Below are positions 31,201 through 39,237 of a stretch of 64,000 nucleotides of DNA, in pieces. The DNA comes from Scolanthus callimorphus. Lineage: Eukaryota > Cnidaria > Anthozoa > Actiniaria > Edwardsiidae. The stretch covers positions 5,321,978 through 5,385,977 of the forward strand of contig CM066923.1 of NCBI GenBank assembly GCA_033964015.1, read 5' to 3'. Below the pieces are notes generated by a model. That model did no database searches, was not told where the DNA came from, and saw nothing but the letters and a program-made list of their open reading frames with translations. The translations under genes were made by a program, and so were the position numbers. Within the stretch, counting starts at the first letter, position 1; every line of letters begins with the position of its first letter.

Positions 31201-33919
31201 CGAGTTAAAGCACTATCACTCATTGAGCTCGTGACTGGCTTTTCCAAATATGTACCTTCTCACTGCATACAAGGAACTCCCGGGACCAGGCTGTGATTGG
31301 TTGATAAATGAGCGACCAATGATAATTCAAAGTTACCGCAAATGCAAATAATTTCGCCACTTATCTGAAACTCTTTACTGCTTTCCATCATTTGTTACGA
31401 TTTAGGTGATGTGACCATCAATGTCCTTGCCGCTATTGTCGCCGCACTTGTTGTTCTAATTGTACTGCTGGCAATCTACACGTGTAGACGCGGTAAGGAG
31501 AGTAAAATAATATGTGAAGGAAACTAGTCAGCAATCAGAGACAAAGAGCAATGTTTGGCCATCAGTACCTTGACGTTGGAAATGTGACGTTGGAAATTTG
31601 ATGGAAAGCTGTCAGGCAACATTGTTGCCGCAACTTATTTACCTCGTTTAGCTTCGTTTAGCCAGCGCTTGATTGAGGGGTTATTCCCGCAATTGTGGAA
31701 ACTACAGGCACGGCACCACTCTCGAAGTACCAATTTCCCGTTTTTAGGGAGTACAGGAGCCTCCTGTTGATGGGCTCCCTGTGCATATGGTTAGACCTAG
31801 AGGAGTAGATGAAGGCATTCTCGTACTCGGAGCTCCTCGGCTTGTCACCTCGCGGGGGCATTCTCGAACCCAGAGCTCCCCGGCTCGTCTCCTCGCAGGG
31901 GAGGCTCTGGTGACAGCCATTGACGCATGCGTGAGATTTAATACAGAGCCGTCGAGAGAAACACCTTTCTGCGCATGCACCAACGTTCAAAATCAGCCAA
32001 TCAGTGACGGCCTTCAAATGGATGTCCCCAGAGCCTCCCCTGCGAGCAGACGAGCCGGGGAGCTCTGGGTACGAGAATGCTTGCGGGGGAGGCTCTGGTG
32101 ACAGCCACTGACGCATGCGTAAAAGAAAATGGCGGTTTTATGCCTCAGAATTACTTTTAGATCGTTTAAGTCCAAGGCGTAGGTTGAAAAGACGACAAGA
32201 AAACGAATGCATGCGTTATTTTGACAGATACGATTTTATAAAGAGAGATTAAGCTACTTTTATGTACGCGTGCGCGCCACTTTTCAGCCAATCAGCGAAC
32301 GCCATCAAATGGATGTCATCAGAGCCTCCCCTGCGAGGCGACGAGCCGGGGAGCTCTGGGTTCGAGAATGAGGTGAAGGCTCCTGTTGATGGATCCTGAT
32401 ATTTTGTGTTCTTAAATTTCAGAGATAAAAGCCGGAATTCGATATAGACAAAGGTATGTATTTACCAAGAACATTTCCAGAACCTTTTCTGGGAACGCCT
32501 TTTTGCTCTGCTCTTTCGTTAGTGCACTTATTATAGCTCTTATTCTATCTGTTACTTTACCTTTTGTCTGCCTACAAGTGTTTTAGCGTTTTTTATTATC
32601 TCACTTATATGTTTTTTAATTTGGCCTGTTGAGCTGGAAAGCTGATGAGGAGCAAATTCGAAATTTGGAGCATGATAACACGCTGCCCAGTCACAGATAA
32701 GCGTGTCTATGTCAAAGCGCCTTTGTCGGGGGATTTTTTTTAAGGCCGGGAAACAAGTATATAGCGCTGGATTCTCAAGAGTGCCATATCTGTGTTTCGT
32801 CAGAGCACAAGCTACGAGAAGTAACACCAACCAAGCTGTTATTTATGAGGTGAGGACAAAAGCGTGATTCTTACAAAGCATCTTAGAAAGCATCGTGATT
32901 CTTGGAAATTCTGAAAGCAGTGGGACAAACTTTCTTTCATTGGAGAAGGGGAAAAATTCATTATACAATCAGAGATATCGTGTTAGGAACAGAGTAAACG
33001 ACCTTAAACTATCACAAATCGCTTACAATATCCGTGCTAGCAGCGGAGCACATCGAGTGGCATTCTGCCGTTAAATCGCAGACGATATAAAACTAGCCTC
33101 CGAGCCGGCTCGGAGCGCGGGATTCCTGGGTCCGCGAAACAGGAATCCCGCGCGGCAAAAACTCACTGGAAACTGAGCCGGCGCGCAGGCTAATATAAAA
33201 CAAGAATGTGTTGTCAATACTAACTGCAAGCAGGCAACATAACGACTAACAACCTTGTAAGGTTTGCATTTGATTGATTAAACAGTTCTGAAAGGCTTGA
33301 TTGAAAACTGTTCTCAACACGTTTAGTGTAGAACAACTAAAATGAATTCTCAAAAGAGCATTTTTTCTTTCATATCTAGGAACCCGAGCCCGCCGCGTTG
33401 TCGGGAATGACAACATCAAGGGGAAATCCGCTGACAACTCAAGGTGTCACGAACACAGCAAACTACGAAACCATGACGTCAGAGGAACAGGTCTGTTCCA
33501 GGTCGGATCCACTGACCAGATCCGATCAAGGAAACAGGAACTACCAAGAGTTGAAAGATATGAAGCCATCGTCACTTGAATACCATTCACTGAATAATTA
33601 TAGAAACGTTGGACGAGAAAATAATGAGCCCGCGTTTCCAAAAACTATAGCAGATCAAGATACCGAGAATTCTGGATTCTCGGAAATGGCAACGTCAAGG
33701 GGAAATCCGCTGACAACTCAAAGTGCCACGAACACAGCAAACTACGAAACCATGTCGTCAGAGGAACAGGTCTGTTCCAGGTCGTATCCGCTGACCAGAT
33801 CCGATGAAGGTGACAGGAACTACCAAGAGTTGAAAGATATGAAGCCATCGTCACTTGAATACCATTCACTGAATAATTATAGAAACGTTGGACGAGATAT
33901 TGATGGCCAGCAGGATTGA
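25247..33919 (+). CDS. Eph-receptor-like transmembrane protein without a kinase, tandem tyrosine-motif tail
   Basis: Reconstructed from ten GT-AG exons: 25247-25331, 26524-26579, 27823-28495, 29449-29601, 30235-30579, 30787-30831, 31406-31492, 32423-32453, 32804-32849, 33380-33919. All phases agree; total 2061 nt, 686 residues. Order: signal peptide (MPSSFFLCFLLGLLFILA); Eph-type ligand-binding domain in exons 2-3 (VVMYTARDCATFSG, KISYFRCGPTNLNTLVHIPV); Cys-rich EGF/TNFR-like part (NGEWRREQFSGECQCVAGHQ, then CISCPGNSQTVPDGRSCGC); one FN3 domain (APPSAPKDLHAL ... YKIRVYARNGVSE); membrane span near residues 456-478 (VLAAIVAALVVLIVLLAIY). The tail of about 200 residues has no kinase or SAM. It holds two near-identical 73-residue units, each with NYETM, NYQEL, EYHSL and NNYRNV. 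Eph receptors normally have two FN3 domains and a kinase, so this is a different architecture. The inferred role is ligand-sensing through phosphotyrosine adaptors. Exon 1 is the least certain exon. Confidence 0.85.
25529..25779. mobile_element. TIR element in Eph-like intron 1
   Basis: Ends read CACCCCTCTGTAACAGACCC and GGGTCTGTTATAGAGGTGTG. The interior repeats CACTGGGT / TCACTGGGTCAG motifs. Non-coding. Confidence 0.7.
25888..26000. mobile_element. CATTCTCGTA...GAGGCTCTGG element, truncated copy
   Basis: Left TIR of the family described at 31859-32079 (CATTCTCGTATCCAGAGCTC ... GGGGAGGCTCTGGTGACAGCC), followed by about 60 bp of interior. The right TIR is missing. Confidence 0.7.
26108..26398. 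mobile_element. TIR element with ~60-bp arms in Eph-like intron 1
   Basis: GCATTGCTACGCGACCTCAA at about 26126 pairs with TTGAGGTCGCGTAGCAATGC at about 26363; pairing continues through AATTCACTGTTGCGAT. Non-coding. Confidence 0.8.
26905..27045. mobile_element. Small TIR element in Eph-like intron 2
   Basis: CAAAACTCTATGAAGG on the left and CCTTCATAGAGTTTTG on the right, AT-rich interior. Confidence 0.65.
29182..29346. mobile_element. TIR element in Eph-like intron 3
   Basis: ATTAGAGTGGTTTTCATCCG on the left, CGGATGAAAACCGCTCTAAT on the right, with inner matches ACTGTGAAA / TTTCACAG. Non-coding. Confidence 0.75.
29708..29875. mobile_element. TIR element in Eph-like intron 4
   Basis: Arms of about 40 bp: CTCCATTCGCCTTTGTCACA and GCAGCCATCTTGGATTTT on the left, the exact inverse on the right (AAAATCCAAGATGGCTGC, TGTGACAAAGGCGAATGGAG). 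Confidence 0.8.
30975..31240 (+). repeat. Tandem duplication (~128-bp unit) in Eph-like intron 6
   Basis: Two copies beginning GCGGTAAGAC at about 30978 and 31106, each with CCTAGCCAATCA, ACGAGAGAA, CAATCACAAGCC and CTATCACTCA in that order. Non-coding. Confidence 0.65.
31745..31810. repeat. Fragment of the COG6-intron foldback subrepeat
   Basis: GGAGCCTCCTGTTGATGGGC followed by TGTGCATATGGTTAGACCTA, the same sequence as the right-hand subrepeats at 61125-61345. A second solo fragment is at about 58245-58300. Confidence 0.6.
31815..32371. mobile_element. Two nested CATTCTCG...CGAGAATG TIR elements
   Basis: The inner element, 31859-32079, is bounded by CATTCTCGAACCCAGAGCTC and its inverse GAGCTCTGGGTACGAGAATG, with TIRs of about 50 bp and GCATGCGT / GCGCATGC inside. 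It sits inside the left TIR of a second copy (31815-31858 plus 32080-32371). The interrupted sequence shows TCGCGGGGG before and TTGCGGGGG after, a likely 9-bp target duplication. Further copies: 36126-36351, 56868-57069, 25888-26000, and a fragment in the 2461-3500 palindrome. Confidence 0.8.
33094..33196. mobile_element. Small hairpin element in the last Eph-like intron
   Basis: GCGCGGGATTCCTG pairs with CAGGAATCCCGCGC, and TAGCCTCCGAGCCGGCTC pairs loosely with GAGCCGGCGCGCAGGCTA. Non-coding. Confidence 0.65.
33407..33904 (+). repeat. 279-bp coding tandem duplication (93 codons) in the receptor tail
   Basis: Unit 1 starts ATGACAACATCAAGGGG at 33407, unit 2 ATGGCAACGTCAAGGGG at 33686. The first 73 codons of each are nearly identical at the nucleotide level; the remaining 20 codons of unit 1 form a linker (NEPAFPKTIADQDTENSGF). 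Period divisible by three, frame kept. Confidence 0.95.
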
Positions 33920-34340
33920 ATTTATTGGCATCTTTTTATGCTCATATGCACCGCTTTTCCGCCTTTTTTATGTTCGGTTCACCACATTTGGAACAAGAAA
34001 ATCTAACACAACTTGCTTCCACGCGATATTTCACTAAATACCACGCGCAGATTCGTAGAAAGGTGACAAAAAAAACCCAACATATCGCGAACGTTCATGA
34101 AAAGTCTCTTTTTCTAACATTTCCTCATATGGAAGTTTCTACATTGTGCCTTTGATACTGTTAGCTTTAAGAAATAATTCATATCTTGATCATTATAAAA
34201 CCTAGAGAAGGTCCACACAAGTAATCTGTCGCTATGCATTACCGAACATGAATGATAAAGAGAACACACAAAGGGCTCATTTTTTCTATAAATGTATTTG
34301 TTTCACTTTTTGTAGGTCAGTTGCAAACACTTCTGACTGT

Positions 34341-37300
34341 CTACTGAGTCTTAGTCTTGTTTTCTTTTCTACAACAATAAACACAAACACATTTCCATAA
34401 CAGCCTAATCACTATAGCAACCAGTACTAGTAGCATTACCAGGAAGAAAATCACGTCCAGTAAAAAGTACTGGTACCACGTCAGGTGACGGGAGGCGGGG
34501 CGTAGATGTGTTAATTTTCCGTGACGTAACGTGTATTCTACCCAATCAGCTGCCTCCTGTACTGGGGTGCGACGCCGGTCTTGCATTAGGCGGGAAATTC
34601 GCTTTACATTTGTCCTAAAGCTGCAGGGAAAATAACAGTTGGAAGTTTACAATAATGCCAAATAACAGTTAAGTTACAAATGAGTTGTGCCTCATTTACC
34701 AGCATGCAACGCGTGATTTTAATTTGCAGTTCAATCCGGATAAAGTGCGCACTGCATTCTTGTATATAGCTCTATTCATCGTTTATCAACATTGCCATTC
34801 TAATGCTAATATGCCAACCGTAGATTGAATAGCGCCCTTTATTCTGTGAACCAATCGATCTCTGGTTGGCACATTAATAACAATTGATGACGTCAGTGTG
34901 AACAGCGCTACAGCAGTAATACACACCTCGGTTCGTCTATCACCCTTCTGATAACATTATACAGCTCGTCCGCTGTTATAGTATGGATATCAGCCTGTAG
35001 TCCGATGCCTCTGTCTTCAGCCTGCATAGCATTGTCGGGCTGATCGCCGAAGAAAGGAATAACAACAAGAGGGACACCAAAGAACGCCGACTCGTAGAGG
35101 CTGTTCTGCCCACCGTGGGAAACAAATAACCGCAGCTTCTCGTGCGCCAGTAGATCGACTTGGGGTAGCCATTCGACAACTTTGATGTTTGGGCTTAAAT
35201 CAGCAGGAATGTAACCTTATGGAAAAGAAAACAGATAGATGTAACGACACTTTTTTTTGATTTTGTATTACAGCCCGCGTTTAAAATGGCGCCCAATGCA
35301 GTGCGCGCTTTATCCGGATTAAGCTGCAAATTAAAATCACGCGTTGCATGCTGGTAAATGAGGTACAACTCATTTATAACGACCCGCGTTTTCAAAACAT
35401 CGGCCTTTTTCGTTGTCCCGCCGCTTCGTTTTCCCGCCATTCAACATTCGGAGCCAATCAGGCCTTACCCTGTTTCGACTGCCCTATTGCAGTCGCCTGG
35501 TTTCCCTCGTGACATAAAGAGACAAGAGGAATGTCAAGACGGAAGTCGACTTCACTACACGAATCAGTTTAGCCTCGTCCCCAGGCTCAACTGATCCGCT
35601 TTGTGCATTCAATATGGCGGCCGCTCTTCAAGCTGACAAGGACCGTCCTTGGGGGCGGGCAGCAAAAGCCAATGACGTCATAGCCAGGCCGAATCTGAAG
35701 ACTTGAGTCGCAGAACAGCAAAACCAAGAAATAGTTTTTTAAGTATACCTTTGAGCCTCCAAATGACTGTTTCCTTTAGCTTTCCAAATGCTTTCGCCAG
35801 CATGTCCACCTCCTTCGGCTCGATAACAGAAGCCACGTTTGTACCGAACGAGACGATAACGGCGCCATGTTTACCTGAACTGTCAATCAATTGCTGGAAC
35901 TCAGGAGTAAGGGGGCGGGGGGCATGCACATTCAAGGCGCCAATATACTTATGGCCTGAAGAGAAAAACATGACATCACGAAAATGACAATTTTCATAGT
36001 ATGCGTGCGGAACAAGCACGGCTTCAGGTTTGGTCAAGTCTTAGTCGTTTTGGTAGCTTTTGTACTGATGCAATCACTTTGTTTGAACCAGTTTGAATAA
36101 CAATGCCGCTGATTCCCTTGTTGCCCATTTTCGAATCCAGAGCTCCCCTATCTCCTCACCTCGCGGGGGAGGCTCTGGTGACAGCCATTGACGCATGCAC
36201 GAGATTTGATACAGAAAGAGCCATTGAGAGAAACGCCTTTCTGTGCATGCCCCAACGTTCAAAACCAACCAATCAGCGAAGGCCCTCAAATAGATGTCAC
36301 CAGAGTCTCCCCCGCGAGCAGACGAGCCGGGGAGCCCTGGGTACGAGAATGCTTGTTGGCCGGTCATAAACCTTCTTTGGTCAGACAATGATTTTTAAAT
36401 TCATCAAAATTTTTGAAGACAGAAACACCTGAAACAACAAAACAAGATGCGTTTAAAACGCATCAAGGAGGGGCTGCTCGTTGTATGCCCCCGAATTTAT
36501 GAATTTATGATTTTATGAATACAGAAACAACTATCCCTCTTAGTTATACGTCCACTATTCATCGTTCCTACTCGCGTGCGTATGTACTGTAATAGATACA
36601 CAGATGACGTCACAGAATGTCATGAACAAAAAAGTACGCAACGAGACAACGAGACGCAGTCGAGTTGCGTGACTGTTGTTCATGACATTCTGTGACGTAT
36701 TCTGTCTTTCTACAGTACATACGCACAAAAAAAACGCGATCTATTTGTTTTACACAACAAAAAACAGGGATTTTTGTCATCCGTGTATCTGTACTCTTAT
36801 AGCAACATGGCTCTCGACCAATCAGAGCGCGCGATTTACTAGTGTTGTTGTATAAACTATACTCTCACCTGGCAAGAGAGGGAATGCATGATCTAGTGCA
36901 GCATCAGCCAGGTACAGTACCATCTCTGCATCACCAATCAAATCTACGTAACTCCTGCTTGGGTTTATCTGATACTTCTGTTTTAATCCCTCCACCTCGC
37001 GGTATATCAAATGCAGAAACGCCACGCCAGCGGTATACATCACTGTGTTTTTCACTCGCTGAAGAAAGTTCATCTGACTTGGATTGACAGACTTTAAGGT
37101 GGGTACATACGACAGGAAGGCCGGTACGTGATGGTAGTACAACAAAGGGTTTCTAGCCGCAACGGGGCAGTACTCTATCCTTGTTATATTCAAGTACTCC
37201 GCTAAAAGTGGCCCGCAAAATTGTGACGTGTCCGTGATAATGATGTCATAGCTCTTGAAGGGTTCAAGAAGTTCCGTAGATCTGATCGCATTTTCGCACA

Positions 37301-38889
37301 TTGTCCTGAAGATTGTTGTCACTTCTCCTATAAGGCTTATCGAGGCCCATCCTCCTTGTCTCAGGTGCTGGCGGACGATACTGTTCTCGAGAAAGTCCTT
37401 ATCGTATGGAACCTCGTATATGGCATGTTTGACGCCGTCCGTGTCTTTAATCCTCTGCGTTGTACTCACCAACAGAGTCACCTGAAAGATGAGTGAGGTT
37501 CAGATGATTGTCGAGTTATTTGTATTGCGTACTTTCGCTTTATATTTTGTGTAAACCAATCAAATTTCGAACAAAACGCAGCTGTGTGTTTAATGAAAGA
37601 CCCGCAAATTTAAACTCTAGCGATAACGACTATTGTGACTAGCATGTTCAAAAAAGGGGGAGGGGTGGTGATATAGAAAAAGGCTCTGCTTCCTCTGATA
37701 TCATAGTCAATGATGTGACTCAACATAATAGGACCTGAAGTCTAGCCCTTTACGAAGTGAAGGTAAGGAAATTCTTCTAAAAAGTGAGGGGGCTTGAACG
37801 TCTTGGAAGACGAAAAATGCAGAAATTCAGACCAAATCATCTAATATGGTAATGTAATAATCTTTCGACCCAATACTACGACCCCAGCCCCAGATTTCTT
37901 CAAGACCCAAACAACGTCCCTCTCTCTTAATACTAGGAGTGCCAGACCATGTCCATGTGAGCTCAGATGATCCAGGATCTGTGAAGAGTATAGAAATCAC
38001 GGAACAATTTTCAGATTTCCCCAGTGCAAAAACCGCTACTAAATGGGGGGGCCGGGGGGGGGGGGGGGGGGGGGACTCCCATATTTTTTGACCGGGGATG
38101 ATCGTCGGAAATTTTCAGTTTCACCCCTAAAAGATACCAAACATGGCGGGCCATAGCGTGGCTCAAAAAAATTATTACCCTAAAAGATACCCTAAAAGAT
38201 GAGGTCTTATGTGCCAAGTAGGCGCGAAGGACACAGGTAACAGAGAAAAAATAACCATGAAGACATTTCCGTGTTTGTTTCTAATTCATCGTCTTCTCAT
38301 CGAATAATCTCTCTTTCTTACACGGTTTTAAGAAGCACCATCATGAGAAAAAGAAATTTGGACACAGTTTCGGCCCTTAAAAAGATACCAATCTGCCTAA
38401 AATTTATTGAAGATCAAGATCACCCCTAAAAGAGACCAAACCAACGTGATTTTAACCCCTAAAAGATACGACGATCATCCCCGGTCAAAAAATATGGGGG
38501 GGGGGGGGCTAAATGATTACGGGCCGATATTTCGAGCTTACAAAAGCTATGTTGCAACACGCAAACAACAACGAACCGCACTTGTTTGTTTGAGTCTCCG
38601 AGTTTATACAGGGGCCAGGGCTGCGAGTGAGTAGTGTAGAAGCCCAGATTCACCAATTTTGCTTTAAAATCCCCGAGATCGAGAGGCCGTCGGCCTTCTT
38701 GGCCCCAGGTACATGCAGTACACTAACCTCGTGCCCACGACTTGCCAGCTCTTGCCCAATTCGCTTCATTCCTATGTATTGACTTCCTGCAAATGTTGGA
38801 AAGCCTAATATCTTTGCGCCATGAGTATATTGCACTAAAATGAAAAACAGACACAAGCCAAATACTAGCATATCTGCACACGAAGCCAT
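34341..38889 (-). CDS. UDP-glycosyltransferase (GT1, UGT), ER membrane
   Basis: Five exons on the minus strand: 38889-38728, 37481-36869, 35955-35749, 35215-34927, 34620-34341. Phases agree, 516 residues. Transfers a sugar from a UDP-sugar to small lipophilic acceptors in the ER lumen. Visible parts: signal peptide (ATG at 38889; MLVFGLCLFFILVQ), N-terminal acceptor domain (RGHEVTLLVSTTQ, YDIIITDTSQFCGPLLAEY), and the donor-site signature WLPQVDLLAHEKLRLFVSHG followed by GQNSLYE and GDQPDNA. A C-terminal segment WYQYFLLDVIFFLVMLLVLV spans the membrane, and the protein ends KTKTQ, a KxKxx ER-retrieval signal. The residue that is usually the catalytic His (GSHW/GSHY) is Gln here (GSQY, Q37). 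An upstream in-frame ATG at 38934 would add 15 residues and hide the signal peptide less well. Divergent from LIPT2. Confidence 0.95.
34672..35385. repeat. Inverted repeat pair bracketing UGT exon 4
   Basis: 34672-34765 (TACCAGCATGCAACGCGTGA, TCCGGATAAAGTGCGCACTG) is matched inversely at about 35288-35385 (TCACGCGTTGCATGCTGGTA). The arms of 80-90 bp lie in the introns on either side of the exon at 34927-35215. Confidence 0.8.
36126..36351. mobile_element. CATTCTCG...CGAGAATG TIR element in UGT intron 2
   Basis: Full-length copy: CATTTTCGAATCCAGAGCTC on the left, GAGCCCTGGGTACGAGAATG on the right, interior with GCATGCACGAG and CCAATCAGCGA as in the other copies. Confidence 0.75.
36560..36735. 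mobile_element. Hairpin element in UGT intron 2
   Basis: GTGCGTATGTACTGTA pairs with TACAGTACATACGCAC, and GACGTCACAGAATGTCATGA pairs with TCATGACATTCTGTGACGT. Centre around CAACGAGACGCAGTCGAGTTG. Confidence 0.75.
38045..38509. mobile_element. CCCCTAAAAGATACC element, copy 3, UGT intron 1
   Basis: Left: a G-run, then ACTCCCATATTTTTTGACCG and GGGATGATCGTCG. Right: the inverse CGACGATCATCCCCGGTC, AAAAAATATGGG, then a G-run. Five subrepeats of the type CCCCTAAAAGATACC lie inside. Same family architecture as 634-999 but with its own subterminal sequence. Confidence 0.8.
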
Positions 38890-39237
38890 TTCAGCTAATT
38901 CCGTGTGGTTTCGTCTTGTGTCATAATAAGACATATCAAATTTGTAGACGTCAGTAATTTTGAGATCGATAAAACTCGGAATGGCAGATGTGAATAGAAG
39001 TTGGAGCGGAAGATTTGTGCTACTCGAGTGATTTTCTTCCTGATCACAAGCTGGACTGCGGAATTGACCCTAGAGATGGGAGGGAGGGAAGCAAAAGAAG
39101 GGTTGTCATCTCGGTATTTGCGCGAAATAAAAATATTGGTAGTGTTAGGCCATCTAAGAGTGCTACTGCGAACGGAAATTACTGGGCTCCCTTTGGAATA
39201 CCCAACATCCTTTGCGCGCCAAGTTCGCAAAAACAAA
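38890..39237. promoter_or_regulatory. Shared 5' region of the divergent UGT and LIPT2 genes
   Basis: The 348 bp between the two start codons must contain both 5' UTRs and promoters, unless either has a remote non-coding first exon. I see no TATA box at a plausible place for either gene. The frame upstream of the LIPT2 ATG happens to be open from 39001. Confidence 0.5.

Noticed and set aside
32552..32830. 92-codon minus-strand frame in the Eph-like gene
   Set aside because: Antisense to the 46-nt exon region, no recognised domain; likely an old repeat fragment or chance.
35195..35440. 81-codon minus-strand frame NELYLIYQHATRDFNLQLNPDKART
   Set aside because: It lies in the repeat arm next to UGT exon 4 and continues into a mirrored copy; repeat-derived.
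39001..39237. Longer LIPT2 with a start at 39001
   Set aside because: The extra 79 residues have no similarity to LipB proteins and would overlap the 5' region of the UGT; the ATG at 39238 gives the usual length.
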